This document shows, piece after piece, positions 50,956 through 61,543 of a stretch of 64,000 nucleotides of DNA. Made by a program: the position numbers and the translations under genes. The DNA comes from Yoonia sp. (GTDB taxonomy: Bacteria; Pseudomonadota; Alphaproteobacteria; Rhodobacterales; Rhodobacteraceae): NCBI GenBank assembly GCA_029252195.1, contig JAQXBV010000013.1:1-64000 (forward strand). Direction: 5' to 3'. The notes under the pieces were generated by a model, which had not been told where the DNA came from, ran no database searches, and was given only the letters and a program-made list of their open reading frames with translations. The first letter of the stretch is position 1, and every line of letters begins with the position of its first letter.

Positions 50956-51402
50956 CTATCCCTTCGCCGCAGCCCGCAAGGCCCGCTCCAAAGCATCCAA
51001 AAATCGCGACCGATCCGCCTTGCCAAATGGCTTTCCGCCACCTTGCCGGAACGGATCAGCGGCGCGCATATCGGCCATCAAATCACGGGTCGCCAAGACA
51101 TTGCCGATATTCGCGTGGGTCAAAGGCTCGCCGTTATGCTTGAGCACCATCGCGCCATTCTCGACACAGCGCGCCGCCAGCGGAATGTCTCCTGTGATCA
51201 CCACATCGCCTGCCCCCGCGCGATCCGCGATCCACATATCGGCGATATCAGGTCCGTCAGGCACCACCACCGTTTCGACCAATGGGTTCGGCGACGGCCT
51301 GATCCCACCGTTCGAGACGACAAACATCTGCACCTTATGGCGCGTGCCGACACGCTCTACTTCGGCCTTCACGGGGCAGGCATCGGCGTCCACATAGATC
51401 AC
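50956..51402 (-). CDS. YaiI/YqxD (DUF188) family protein
   Basis: [55 protein letters not shown]. Confidence 0.93.
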   Translation of the reverse strand: MIYVDADACPVKAEVERVGTRHKVQMFVVSNGGIRPSPNPLVETVVVPDGPDIADMWIADRAGAGDVVITGDIPLAARCVENGAMVLKHNGEPLTHANIGNVLATRDLMADMRAADPFRQGGGKPFGKADRSRFLDALERALRAAAKG

Positions 51403-52229
51403 GAATAAAGCGCCTCTGCGTGGAACGCGACATGGTCTTCCATGAAGGTCGAGATGAAGAAATACGAGTGGTCATAGCCCTTTTGCAGGCGTACAGTCCC
51501 CTCTTGCTTGGCCTCGGCAATCGCCCCGGCCATCGCCGCCGTGCCAAGCAAATGACCAAACTGATCTTCGGTGCCTGTATCAATCAAAACAGGCCCCTCA
51601 AAGCCGCCAGCGGCCATCAAAAGGCTCGCATCATGGGCGGCCCATTTGGCTTTATTAGACCCCAAATAGGCGCTAAACTGCTTTTGGCCCCACTCAGACT
51701 CTGTCGGGTTACAAATCGGCGCAAAGGCAGACACAGACCGGAACCGCCCCCTCAACTTCATCGCGAGCGTCAGCGCCCCATGGCCCCCCATCGAATGGCC
51801 CGTGATCGCCTGACGATCCATATCCAGCGGAAATTTACCCGCCAAAAGCGTTGGCAATTCCTCCGCGATATAGATCTCCATCTGGAAATGTTCGGCCCAT
51901 TTGCCTTCGCTGGCATTCACATAGAACCCCGCACCTTGGCCCAGATCAAAAGCCTCATCATCAGGCACACCCTCGCCGCGCGGTGAAGTATCGGGAAACA
52001 CGAGAGCAATCCCCTGCTCGGCCGCCCAGCCCTGTGCGCCAGCCTTGATCATCGCGTTCTCATGGGTGCAAGTCAGCCCCGACAGGAACCAAAGGACTGG
52101 CACAGGCCCATGCTGCGCCTCTTCGGGCAAAAACACCGCAAAGGTCATGTCGCACTTTGTTGATTTTGCTGCGTGCTTATAGACGCCTTGCGTGCCACCA
52201 AAGCAGCGGTTCTCAGAGAGAGTTTCCAT
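51399..52229 (-). CDS. fghA: S-formylglutathione hydrolase
   Basis: [66 protein letters not shown]. Confidence 0.95.
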   Translation of the reverse strand: METLSENRCFGGTQGVYKHAAKSTKCDMTFAVFLPEEAQHGPVPVLWFLSGLTCTHENAMIKAGAQGWAAEQGIALVFPDTSPRGEGVPDDEAFDLGQGAGFYVNASEGKWAEHFQMEIYIAEELPTLLAGKFPLDMDRQAITGHSMGGHGALTLAMKLRGRFRSVSAFAPICNPTESEWGQKQFSAYLGSNKAKWAAHDASLLMAAGGFEGPVLIDTGTEDQFGHLLGTAAMAGAIAEAKQEGTVRLQKGYDHSYFFISTFMEDHVAFHAEALYS

Positions 52230-52266
52230 GTAAAATACCTTTCGTTTGGTTATGGCTACCGCACGG

Positions 52267-53196
52267 TTACAGGCTTGTCACCCACGCGATCACGCCCGAG
52301 ACAGTCAACACACTCACTGCTGTTGAGATCAGGATCGACGCCGACACCCGCGTGGGGGCGACGCCATAGTGCTGCGCGATGATATAGACGTTCCCCGCCA
52401 CAGGCAGCGCGGCCGCCGCGATCATCACGCCCGCAGGGTAAGCGGCAATGTCAAAGATCATAAGCGCAGAGATGGCCACGGCGGTCGGGTGCAACACCAG
52501 CTTGCAGAACGAGAGCCAGCCCGCCACCGCGACACGCTCTGCTGATTTTGTGGCCAGTGACGCGCCAATCGCAAACAGGGCGCCGGGCGTCGCTGCACCC
52601 CCCAAAATCTGCAAGAACTCATTGGCGGGTGCCGGCATAGGCATGCTCAAGCCAGACACTAACAAACCCAACGAAATAGACACTATCATAGGGTTTTTGA
52701 GCAATCCCAATCCCACCGTGCGCAAAATGCCAATCGACATGCGCCCGTCGCGCGAGCCCGTGATCAAAATCACGATCAGGCTGCCAAAGACGATCAAATC
52801 GACGGCTAAAACCATCATCACAGGACCAATCGCGGCCTCGCCCAACAGCAAAACGAGCATCGGAATACCCAAGAAACCCACGTTCCCGATGACGGCGACC
52901 TGAGCCTCGACGGCAGCTTCTGCCACTATCAAGCCGCGCGCCATCGCAACGCTTGTCGCCAGAACATAGATGACGGTTGAGCCCAGCAAGTAAGCAAAGA
53001 CAAAGGGCCAATCCAAGATGTCGCCCAGCGCAAGGTTCGCCGAGAACCGGAACAGCATCGCGGAAAGTGCGAAATAAAACACGAATTTCGTCAAATAGGC
53101 CGTGCCCTCAGGCGTGAAAAACCGAATACGCGCCGCGACATAGCCAAGCCCGATCAACGCGAAAAACGGGAGCGTCTTGAGAAAGATCTCCCACAT
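52267..53196 (-). CDS. AEC family transporter
   Basis: MWEIFLKTLPFFALIGLGYVAARIRFFTPEGTAYLTKFVFYFALSAMLF. Confidence 0.88.
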   Translation of the reverse strand: MWEIFLKTLPFFALIGLGYVAARIRFFTPEGTAYLTKFVFYFALSAMLFRFSANLALGDILDWPFVFAYLLGSTVIYVLATSVAMARGLIVAEAAVEAQVAVIGNVGFLGIPMLVLLLGEAAIGPVMMVLAVDLIVFGSLIVILITGSRDGRMSIGILRTVGLGLLKNPMIVSISLGLLVSGLSMPMPAPANEFLQILGGAATPGALFAIGASLATKSAERVAVAGWLSFCKLVLHPTAVAISALMIFDIAAYPAGVMIAAAALPVAGNVYIIAQHYGVAPTRVSASILISTAVSVLTVSGVIAWVTSL

Positions 53197-53201
53197 CGGC
53201 G

Positions 53202-54188
53202 TTAATCAAACGCGCCAGTGACACGCCCCAGCAGCATGAATGCGCGGGCGGTGCGGGTCTCTGACAAGGCGGAAATTTCTTCATCGGTCGCGTTCGGCTC
53301 GAAGGCGATCAAGGTCTTGTCGAAGCGCCGCAAAAAGTGGTGGGCCGCGTCGCGGAAAATCGTGTCTTCGCGCATACGGCCAGAGGTCAGCGTCAGCGAA
53401 GAGCGATCACGGATCCCCCCAAGAGCCGCCATCGCACGACCCCGTTCGCCATTGGCAAAACGCCGCCAAATCTCGGGGCGCGCGCGATCGGGGCGCAGAT
53501 CATCCATATAGATGCCATCCTGAGACAAAAGCGTCAGCACGTCCTGCGCGGCCTGCACCAATTGACGGGCGTTGCGATCCTTGAGCGCGCGGCGAAGGGC
53601 ATCAAAACCGCGGGTATCCTGATCGTTGTCAGGAAAGTTCAGAGCGCGGACCAAATCCATATTCGGCAGGGGCGGAGCGATATCTTCGGCACTGGTGCCA
53701 AGCGCAAGCGTCGGCTGGTCATCAAGGCGCGCATGACTTACATTCGTGATCTTGAGCTTTTGCGCGGGCGGACGCGACGACGCAAATGTTGCAATTGCGG
53801 TCTCTGTCTTGCGGGCGACTTGGGCGATCTCATTGAGCTTTTTCTCGACCATCGGCTGCATCGACGCGCCCGATCCAGCGCGGTTTTCGAGATAGGTTTT
53901 GCGCATGCCGTCGATGGCCGCCTGCAACCGCTGCGATTCCTTACGCATGATCCGCGCAGAGCGGCTTGCCGCCGTTGCCACCCAAATCATCGCAACAGGC
54001 ATAAACACCGCGATGATAATCAAAATGAACCGCAAACTATCAAAACGGTCGGTCGCTGTGGTCTCTGGCGGCAAAAACACAAAGAACAGACCCACCATCG
54101 CGACCCAGCCAAATGACAGGACGAGCGCGATGATATCGCTTGTGCGATGCGGATCGGGGGGTGGTGTTTTCATTGGGCCTTGCGCCAT
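53202..54188 (-). CDS. Hypothetical membrane protein
   Basis: Two N-terminal TM segments, long soluble C-terminus; same strand and close spacing with greA. Confidence 0.75.
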   Translation of the reverse strand: MAQGPMKTPPPDPHRTSDIIALVLSFGWVAMVGLFFVFLPPETTATDRFDSLRFILIIIAVFMPVAMIWVATAASRSARIMRKESQRLQAAIDGMRKTYLENRAGSGASMQPMVEKKLNEIAQVARKTETAIATFASSRPPAQKLKITNVSHARLDDQPTLALGTSAEDIAPPLPNMDLVRALNFPDNDQDTRGFDALRRALKDRNARQLVQAAQDVLTLLSQDGIYMDDLRPDRARPEIWRRFANGERGRAMAALGGIRDRSSLTLTSGRMREDTIFRDAAHHFLRRFDKTLIAFEPNATDEEISALSETRTARAFMLLGRVTGAFD

Positions 54189-54197
54189 CTGCGTGAC

Positions 54198-54668
54198 TTA
54201 ACCGAAAGTGATCGACAAGATTTCATAGGAGCGAACACCGCCGGGTGTCTGCACGGAGACGCTATCACCCTCGTCCTTACCGATCAAAGCACGGGCAATT
54301 GGCGATTTGATGTTGAGCAAACCCGCCTCGATATTGGCCTCATATTCACCAACGATCTGATAGGTTTTTTCCTCGTCGGTGTCCTCGTCAACCAAGGTGA
54401 CGGTTGCGCCGAATTTTACCGTGCCAGACATGCGGCTTAGGTCGATAACGTCCGCCAGCGAAATGATGCCCTCAAGCTCTTTCACGCGGCCCTCGATGAA
54501 CGACTGCTTTTCCTTGGCGGAATGATACTCGGCATTCTCGGACAAATCGCCGTGCTCGCGGGCCTCGGAAATGGCGCGGATGATGGCGGGGCGTTCCACC
54601 GATTTCAGATGCTTCAACTCAGCATTCATCTTCTCGAAACCCGGCTTTGTCAGCGGTATCTTTTCCAT
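54198..54668 (-). CDS. greA: Transcription elongation factor GreA
   Basis: [66 protein letters not shown]. Confidence 0.96.
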   Translation of the reverse strand: MEKIPLTKPGFEKMNAELKHLKSVERPAIIRAISEAREHGDLSENAEYHSAKEKQSFIEGRVKELEGIISLADVIDLSRMSGTVKFGATVTLVDEDTDEEKTYQIVGEYEANIEAGLLNIKSPIARALIGKDEGDSVSVQTPGGVRSYEILSITFG

Positions 54669-54853
54669 GGTGCAGGCATCCTTCGTCAGGCGAAATAAAT
54701 CAATCGCACGTTCATACCCTATTTGGCTGGTTTAAAGTCAAGTGCAAGCAACATTTCGCGTCGCAGCGTGGCCTTTTAACGTCGTGTCGTGATTGCCCCA
54801 CATCGCCGCATAAGGTAATCCATGACGCAACAATCTTATCAAGGGGACGGCAT

Positions 54854-56503
54854 ATGTCTAATATTGAACGCGAAGCCATGGAATATGACGTTGTGATCGT
54901 CGGTGCTGGGCCTGCTGGTCTGTCGGCAGCGATCCGCCTCAAGCAGCTAAATGCCGATACATCCGTCGTCGTTCTGGAAAAAGGGTCCGAAGTGGGCGCG
55001 CACATTCTTTCTGGTGCGGTACTTGATCCATCAGGCCTCGACGCGCTGATCCCCGACTGGAAGGCCAAAGGCGCGCCTTTGAACACGCCTGTGACCGCCG
55101 ACAATTTCTATATGCTTGGCGAAGCGGGCCAGATCCGCATCCCGAACGTCGCCATGCCGCCGCTGATGAACAACCACGGCAACTACATCGTGTCGATGGG
55201 CAACGTCTGCCGCTGGATGGCCGAGCAAGCCGAAGAACTTGGCGTCGAAATCTTTCCGGGCATGGCCTGCTCCGAGCTGGTGTTTGGCGACAACCGCGAG
55301 GTCAAAGGCGTCGTTGCGGGCGAATTCGGCAAGAGCGCCGATGGCTCGCAGGGTCCGAATTACGAGCCGGGCATGGAACTGCATGGCAAATACGTCTTTC
55401 TCTCCGAGGGCGTGCGCGGCTCGCTCTCCAAACAGGTCATCGCGAAATATAACCTTGCCGCCGATTCAGACGTCCAGAAATACGGCCTCGGCATGAAGGA
55501 AATCTGGGAAATCGACCCCGCAAAGCACAAGCTCGGCACCGTGACCCACACAATGGGCTGGCCTTTGGGCAGCAACGCGGGCGGCGGATCGTTCATCTAC
55601 CACCTTGAGAACAATCAGGTTTATGTGGGCTTTGTGGTTCACCTCAACTACAAGAACCCTCACCTTTATCCCTACATGGAATTCCAGCGGTTCAAGCATC
55701 ACCCGATGGTGGCCGAACTGCTCAAAGGCGGCAAGCGCGTCGCTTACGGTGCCCGTGCAATCACCGAAGGCGGCTATCAGTCGCTGCCAAAACTCACCTT
55801 CCCCGGTGGTGCGCTCTTGGGTTGCTCTGCTGGTATGGTCAACGTGCCGCGGATCAAGGGCAATCATAACGCCATGCTCTCGGGCATCGCGGCGGCAGAG
55901 GCCGCGCACCACGCGATCAACGCGCGTCGTTCTGGCGACGAACTGGTCGAATACGAAAAATCCGTCCGCGACGGCGCCATTGGCAAAGACCTCAAGCGCG
56001 TGCGCAACGTCAAACCGCTCTGGTCGCGTTACGGGCTCACCGCCTCTCTCGCCATTGGTGGCGCGGATATGTGGCTTAACAACCTCATCGGTTGGTCACC
56101 CCTTAACCTCAAGCACGGCAAAACCGACGCCGCGGCGACCGAGGAAGCGAGCCTGCATCCCGTCATCGACTATCCGAAACCCGATGGCAAACTTTCGTTC
56201 GACCGCCTGACCAACGTGGCCTTCTCGTTTACCAACCACGAAGAAAGCCAGCCCGCGCACCTGACGCTCAACGACGCCTTTGTACCGATTGCGGTCAACC
56301 TGCCCAAATACGCAGAACCTGCGCAGCGCTACTGCCCAGCAGGTGTTTACGAAGTTGTCGCGGAAGAAGGCAAAGAGCCACGCTTCCAGATCAACTTCCA
56401 AAACTGCGTGCACTGCAAAACCTGCGACATCAAAGACCCAAGCCAAAACATCACCTGGACCGTGCCACAAGGCGGCGACGGCCCCAACTACCCGAACATG
56501 TAA
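54854..56503 (+). CDS. Electron transfer flavoprotein-ubiquinone oxidoreductase
   Basis: [24 protein letters not shown]-terminal INFQNCVHCKTCDIKDPSQNITWTVPQGGDGPNYPNM. Confidence 0.95.
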   Translation: MSNIEREAMEYDVVIVGAGPAGLSAAIRLKQLNADTSVVVLEKGSEVGAHILSGAVLDPSGLDALIPDWKAKGAPLNTPVTADNFYMLGEAGQIRIPNVAMPPLMNNHGNYIVSMGNVCRWMAEQAEELGVEIFPGMACSELVFGDNREVKGVVAGEFGKSADGSQGPNYEPGMELHGKYVFLSEGVRGSLSKQVIAKYNLAADSDVQKYGLGMKEIWEIDPAKHKLGTVTHTMGWPLGSNAGGGSFIYHLENNQVYVGFVVHLNYKNPHLYPYMEFQRFKHHPMVAELLKGGKRVAYGARAITEGGYQSLPKLTFPGGALLGCSAGMVNVPRIKGNHNAMLSGIAAAEAAHHAINARRSGDELVEYEKSVRDGAIGKDLKRVRNVKPLWSRYGLTASLAIGGADMWLNNLIGWSPLNLKHGKTDAAATEEASLHPVIDYPKPDGKLSFDRLTNVAFSFTNHEESQPAHLTLNDAFVPIAVNLPKYAEPAQRYCPAGVYEVVAEEGKEPRFQINFQNCVHCKTCDIKDPSQNITWTVPQGGDGPNYPNM

Positions 56504-56509
56504 ACGACA

Positions 56510-56540
56510 AAAGGCCCTGCAATTTGCGGGGCCTTTTTTT
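56510..56540 (+). terminator. Rho-independent terminator of the ETF-QO gene
   Basis: AAAGGCCCTGC-AATTT-GCGGGGCCTTT then T run. Confidence 0.9.
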
Positions 56541-56577
56541 CGGGGCGACCGTCTGGCCTATGCAGAACACAAAGGCG

Positions 56578-57252
56578 TCAGCGCTTGGCGTTCAAATGGG
56601 TGAGCAGGTGATGGAATTTCTCACCTTGCACGGCGACATGGCCGCGCAATTCATTCGCAGCGCGCGCACTGTCTCCCTTCGTGAGAGCAGACAGGATCGC
56701 TTCGTGCTCGGACATGGATTGTTCCAGCCGTCCGCGCAGATGAAGCTGCATACGGCGATAAGGCTTCAGCCGCTTTTGGAGCTTAACCGCCAGATCCCGT
56801 AGATAACTGCTTTGCGCGGCGTCATAGATCAAGTGATGGAATCTCTCGTTGTGCGTATAGTATTGGTCGGCATCGTTTTCGGCGACTGCTTGCTTGCACA
56901 GGTTGTTAATCTCTTCGAGCGCGCGCAGTTCGGATGAGGATATTCGTTTGGCGGCCAGATGCCCGCAAGAGGCTTCGAGTTCGGCCATCGCCTCGAACAT
57001 TTGGACCAGTTCAACCGGACCCGGCTCGACCACAAACACGCCGCGACGCGGGCGCTGCTCAACAAGCCCAGAGGCAACCAGTTTTTGGAACGCTTCGCGA
57101 ATCGGCGTCCGCGACACCCCGAAATGTTCCGACAAACGGATTTCATCCAGCCGTTCGCCGTCAGCAAAACTGCCTGTCACGATCATCTGCTCAAGATCGT
57201 CAAGAATATGATCTGCGCGGCGAACATCCATAAACGGACTATCCAATAGCAC
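56578..57252 (-). CDS. GntR family regulator (FCD-type), probable malonate regulator
   Basis: DGERLDEIRLSEHFGVSRTPIREAFQKLVASGLVEQRPRRGVFV; divergent from malonate TRAP operon. Confidence 0.88.
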   Translation of the reverse strand: MLLDSPFMDVRRADHILDDLEQMIVTGSFADGERLDEIRLSEHFGVSRTPIREAFQKLVASGLVEQRPRRGVFVVEPGPVELVQMFEAMAELEASCGHLAAKRISSSELRALEEINNLCKQAVAENDADQYYTHNERFHHLIYDAAQSSYLRDLAVKLQKRLKPYRRMQLHLRGRLEQSMSEHEAILSALTKGDSARAANELRGHVAVQGEKFHHLLTHLNAKR

Positions 57253-57277
57253 TATCAGAAATACAATAATTAAATTC

Positions 57278-57287
57278 TTGTATACAA
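57278..57287. promoter_or_regulatory. Perfect palindrome TTGTATACAA, probable GntR operator
   Basis: In the divergent GntR / dctP intergenic region, 5 bp from a TTGACA -35-like element (57293..57298). Confidence 0.7.
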
Positions 57288-57374
57288 AAAAGTTGACAAT
57301 GAATGCAATTACACTGACAGTTTATGAATTAGCCGCCGAGAGAGGTTCGGTCAGGCGTCATTTGGGAGGATGAC

Positions 57375-58355
57375 ATGAAATTCACACAATACGCTGCAGC
57401 CGCGGCGATCGCACTTATGGCAGGCACAGCATTTGCAGAAGAATTGCGCTTGTCGCACCAGTGGGCCGAAGGCGACGTTCGCCATCAGGTCGCACAGATG
57501 GTTGCAGATGATGTTGCCGCCGCGGGCGTTGATCTGACAATTCAGATTTTTCCAAACCAGACACTGTTCAAGGCGCGTGAGCAATACACACCGCTCAGCC
57601 GCGGTCAGCTGGACATGACGGTTCTGCCGTTGTCCTACGCAGGCGGACAGCAGCCAGCCTATAACCTGACATTGATGCCAGGTCTTGTGAAAAACCACGA
57701 TCACGGCGACCGCCTTTCGCATTCGCCTTTCATGGCTGAAATCGAAAACATCATGGCCGGTGACGACGTGATGGTCCTGGTCCACGGCTACCTTGCGGGT
57801 GGTTTCGGATCGAACAAAGGCTGCATTACCAAGCCAGAAGATGTTGCAGGGATTTCGATCCGCGCAGCAGGCAAGTCCTTCGAAGAAATGCTCGCCGCCG
57901 CTGGCGCGTCGATCTCCTCGATGGCCTCCTCGGAAATCTACCCTGCCTTGCAGTCGGGCGTTCTGGATGCCACCAATACGTCGTCCGAAAGCTTTGTCAG
58001 CTTCCGTCTTTACGAGCAGCTGACCTGCTACACACCTGCTGGTGAATATGCGCTGTGGTTCATGTATCAGCCACTGATCATGAACAAATCGACCTTTGAC
58101 GGGTTGAACGCAGATCAGCAAGCCGCGTTGCGCGCCGCTGGTGAAAAGGCGCAGGCTTTCTATCTTGAGCAGGCGAAACTTGGCGATGCGGTTGCCGCCA
58201 AAGCGTTTAGCGACGCTGGCGTTGAACTTGCCGAGATGACCGAAGCGGACTTTAACGCATGGCGCGACGTTGCTGCGACATCGTCCTATCCGGCATTCGT
58301 GGCAGAAACGCCTGACGGTCAAAAGCTGCTCGATATGGCGCTTTCCGTAGAGTGA
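57375..58355 (+). CDS. TRAP transporter substrate-binding protein (DctP family)
   Basis: Signal peptide MKFTQYAAAAAIALMAGTAFAEELRLSHQWAEGD; SIRAAGKSFEEMLAAAGAS; followed by DctQ and DctM. Confidence 0.92.
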   Translation: MKFTQYAAAAAIALMAGTAFAEELRLSHQWAEGDVRHQVAQMVADDVAAAGVDLTIQIFPNQTLFKAREQYTPLSRGQLDMTVLPLSYAGGQQPAYNLTLMPGLVKNHDHGDRLSHSPFMAEIENIMAGDDVMVLVHGYLAGGFGSNKGCITKPEDVAGISIRAAGKSFEEMLAAAGASISSMASSEIYPALQSGVLDATNTSSESFVSFRLYEQLTCYTPAGEYALWFMYQPLIMNKSTFDGLNADQQAALRAAGEKAQAFYLEQAKLGDAVAAKAFSDAGVELAEMTEADFNAWRDVAATSSYPAFVAETPDGQKLLDMALSVE

Positions 58356-58365
58356 TAAGCTCGCT

Positions 58366-58392
58366 GCGCCTGCCGGACCATCCGGCGGGCGC
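58366..58392 (+). promoter_or_regulatory. 12-bp hairpin in the dctP-dctQ intercistronic gap
   Basis: GCGCCTGCCGGA-CCA-TCCGGCGGGCGC (one G-U pair), no T run. Confidence 0.65.
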
Positions 58393-58406
58393 AAACACAT
58401 CTCAAA

Positions 58407-58964
58407 ATGAAAGTTTGTCTTGTGGATAGCTCTGCTTCTTCGACGCCGTCTGTTGTCCGGTTTATCGGACACCTATCGACGGTCAGTGGCGTAATTGCGT
58501 CATTCATGATCCTCGCGTCTGTGCTGATCACCTGCCAGATGATTTTTATCCGTGCTGTGTTGGGTCAATCGACGATCTGGCAAACCGAGGCCGTGATTTA
58601 TCTGATGATTGCAGCCACGATGATCGGTCTTGCCTATGTGCAAAAGCTGAAAGGGCATGTGGGTGTTGATCTGATCCCGACGCTGCTTGGCCCTAAAGGC
58701 CGCCGTATCATGTCTCTGTTCACATTGTTTGTCACTGGCATGATGATGGCCCTGATGCTGTATTATGCCTTTGATATGTGGCATTTCGCTTGGGCACGCG
58801 GCTGGAAATCCGAAACGATCTGGGCTGTGCCGCTGTGGATTCCCTACCTGTCGGTCCCGCTGGGCTTTGGCCTTTTTCTTTTACAACTCGCCGCTGACCT
58901 CTGGATGGTTATTCGCTGCGAAGATATCGGTGCGCCTGTGGCCGCCGAAGACCGGAGGCATTGA
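58407..58964 (+). CDS. TRAP transporter small permease (DctQ)
   Basis: 4-TM protein; IFIRAVLGQSTIWQTEAVIYLMIAATMIGLAYVQKLKGHVGVDLIP. Confidence 0.9.
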   Translation: MKVCLVDSSASSTPSVVRFIGHLSTVSGVIASFMILASVLITCQMIFIRAVLGQSTIWQTEAVIYLMIAATMIGLAYVQKLKGHVGVDLIPTLLGPKGRRIMSLFTLFVTGMMMALMLYYAFDMWHFAWARGWKSETIWAVPLWIPYLSVPLGFGLFLLQLAADLWMVIRCEDIGAPVAAEDRRH

Positions 58965-60283
58965 TGGATCCGCTTGTAGTTGGTGGGCTTGTTGCCCTTT
59001 GCACGATCGTGGTGCTGTTTTCAGGGGTTTCTGTGGCCACGGGTCTGTTGATCGTCGCGACCGGATTCCTGTTTGTATTCGATGGCGCGCGATCCTTGGT
59101 CGCCCTGCCAGAGCTAATGTATGGCGAGCTGAACAGCTTTGCCCTTTTGTCGATCCCGATGTTCATCATCATGGGGGCGGCGATTTCCTCGACGCGCGCG
59201 GGGCCCGACCTTTATGAAGCGCTTGAGCGCTGGTTGACCAAAGTGCCGGGCGGCTTGGTTGTGTCCAACCTCGGGGCTTGTGCGCTGTTTGCGGCGATGT
59301 CGGGGTCCAGCCCTGCCACTTGTGCGGCCATCGGCAAAATGGGCATCCCCGAGATGCGCAAGCGCGGCTATCCAGACGAAGTCGCGGCAGGTTCCATTGC
59401 AGCAGGTGGCACGCTGGGCATTCTGATCCCGCCCTCTGTCACGATGATCGTCTATGGGATCGCCACCGAAACCAGCATTGGACGGTTGTTCCTCGCGGGG
59501 GTCATTCCGGGCCTTTTGCTCGTGTCGCTGTTCATCGCTTGGGCGATCTACGACACATGGCGGCGCGGTGCGGCCGGCGTGGCCTTGTCGGGCATCAACT
59601 ATAGCTGGGCGGAGCGCTTTGAAGTTCTGCCGCGCGTCCTGCCCTTCGTCGCCATCATCATTGGTGTGCTTTACGCGCTTTACGGCGGGATCGCCACACC
59701 ATCAGAAACCGCTGCTGTCGGGGCCTTGCTGTGTATCGTCGTTGCGATGATTATCTACCGCTTGTATCAGCCAGCGGCGCTTTGGGCCGTCCTGCGCGAT
59801 TCCACCAAAGAATCCGTGATGATCCTGTTCATCATCGGTGCGGCTGGTGTGTTCTCTTTCATGCTGTCGTCACTTTTTGTGACCCAATCGGTTGCGGGCT
59901 GGATTGCTGATCTGGACGTCAACCGCTGGGTGCTCATGGGGATTATCAACTTGTTCCTGCTGGTTGCGGGTTTCTTCCTGCCGCCAGTCGCTGTCATCTT
60001 GATGTCTGCGCCAATCCTGCTGCCGATCATCACAACCGCCGGTTTCGACCCGATCTGGTTCGCGGTCATCTTGACCATCAACATGGAAATCGGGCTGATT
60101 ACGCCACCAGTGGGCCTTAACCTTTATGTGATCAACGGCATTGCGCCTGACATTTCGCTCAAGAAAATCCTTGTCGGGTCGATGCCTTTCGTGGGCTGTA
60201 TGGTGCTGGCGATCGTAATTCTCTGCGCCTTTCCGGGCCTTGCGACCTGGCTGCCCGATTACCTGATGGGGCCAGCGCTATGA
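58964..60283 (+). CDS. TRAP transporter large permease (DctM)
   Basis: FALLSIPMFIIMGAAISSTRAGPDLYEALERWL; AAGGTLGILIPPSVTMIVYGIATETSIGRLFLAGVIPG. Confidence 0.95.
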   Translation: MDPLVVGGLVALCTIVVLFSGVSVATGLLIVATGFLFVFDGARSLVALPELMYGELNSFALLSIPMFIIMGAAISSTRAGPDLYEALERWLTKVPGGLVVSNLGACALFAAMSGSSPATCAAIGKMGIPEMRKRGYPDEVAAGSIAAGGTLGILIPPSVTMIVYGIATETSIGRLFLAGVIPGLLLVSLFIAWAIYDTWRRGAAGVALSGINYSWAERFEVLPRVLPFVAIIIGVLYALYGGIATPSETAAVGALLCIVVAMIIYRLYQPAALWAVLRDSTKESVMILFIIGAAGVFSFMLSSLFVTQSVAGWIADLDVNRWVLMGIINLFLLVAGFFLPPVAVILMSAPILLPIITTAGFDPIWFAVILTINMEIGLITPPVGLNLYVINGIAPDISLKKILVGSMPFVGCMVLAIVILCAFPGLATWLPDYLMGPAL

Positions 60284-61527
60284 GCCTGCTTGCCGACCTT
60301 CTGTCGACACTTATCGACCGCCGTCTGCCAGTTTTGGGCGGCGGTCGGGCAGACGGCCGGTCAATGGCCACCCTGTGCCGCGACCTGATTGGCAATCTGG
60401 GAGAAGTGACGGGCTATGCCATTGCACGCCAGATTCTCGACCGCTTTGAGGCGATGGACGACACCCAAAAGCACGCGTTCTTTACCTTTCTCAATAATGA
60501 GATGGATATCGACGCGGATGCCGTCATTGCGGCCACCACGGCCTATGCCGCTGACGGCACGGTACAAAACTTTCGCCGCCTGATGAAAACCGCAGAAGCG
60601 CCTCGTCAGGAACTGGCCCGCCGTCTCAATCAGGTCCCCGGTGCGACGGGGCGGATTGTGGCGATGCGCAACGACTTGCTGCGGTTTATGAAAACGGATC
60701 CGGATCTGGCAAAGCTGGACGCCGATTTGCGACACTTGCTGTCAAGCTGGTTCAATCGCGGTTTTCTGGTGCTGCGCCCGATCAATTGGGAGAGCCCCGC
60801 CCATATTCTGGAAAAGATCATCGCCTATGAGGCCGTGCACGCAATCGATAGCTGGGATGATCTGCGCCGCAGGTTGCAACCAACCGACAGGCGTTGCTTC
60901 GGTTTTTTTCACCCTGCAATGCCTGATGAGCCGCTAATTTTCGTCGAAGTGGCTCTGACCAAGGGCGTCCCTGGTTCGATCCAGTCCGTATTGTCGGACC
61001 GCCGCGCGCCGCTTCCTCCGGCACAGGCCGACACGGCGGTTTTCTATTCGATTTCGAACTGTCAGGCGGGACTGGCGGGGATATCTTTTGGCAATTCTTT
61101 GATCAAACAGGTTGTGGGTGATCTGAGCAGCGCCTTGCCGCAGCTTAACACCTTTGTCACGCTGTCCCCTATTCCCGGTCTGATGAAATGGTTGAGGGAA
61201 AAAGGCATGACGGACCGCGCGGGCGATCCCGAAGCCTTACGCGCCCTTGCTACACATTATCTGCTTGAGGCAAAGCGCGATGGCGGATTGCCACGCGATC
61301 CGGTTGCCCGCTTCCACCTCAACAACGGGGCATCTATCCACGAGGTCCATGCCGGCGCCGATCTATCCGAAAACGGGCTGGCCCAGTCCGGCGGGGCGAT
61401 GGTCAATTACCTCTATGACTTGGGCAAGATCACTGAAAACCACGAAGCCTTTGCCACAAGCCAAAAAGTCGCGGCTTCTGCTGCATTACGTTCCCTTGCA
61501 CGCAAGACGCTGACAAGCGCTACCTGA
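60280..61527 (+). CDS. Malonyl-CoA decarboxylase
   Basis: CFGFFHPAMPDEPLIFVEVALTKGVPGSIQSVL; FYSISNCQAGLAGISFGNSLIKQVV; ARFHLNNGASIHEVHAGAD. Confidence 0.95.
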   Translation: MSLLADLLSTLIDRRLPVLGGGRADGRSMATLCRDLIGNLGEVTGYAIARQILDRFEAMDDTQKHAFFTFLNNEMDIDADAVIAATTAYAADGTVQNFRRLMKTAEAPRQELARRLNQVPGATGRIVAMRNDLLRFMKTDPDLAKLDADLRHLLSSWFNRGFLVLRPINWESPAHILEKIIAYEAVHAIDSWDDLRRRLQPTDRRCFGFFHPAMPDEPLIFVEVALTKGVPGSIQSVLSDRRAPLPPAQADTAVFYSISNCQAGLAGISFGNSLIKQVVGDLSSALPQLNTFVTLSPIPGLMKWLREKGMTDRAGDPEALRALATHYLLEAKRDGGLPRDPVARFHLNNGASIHEVHAGADLSENGLAQSGGAMVNYLYDLGKITENHEAFATSQKVAASAALRSLARKTLTSAT

Positions 61528-61543
61528 TAGTCTGGAAAGTTCT

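Noticed and set aside
57351-58472. 373-aa minus-strand ORF antisense to dctP
   Set aside because: dctP has a signal peptide and sits in a coherent TRAP operon.
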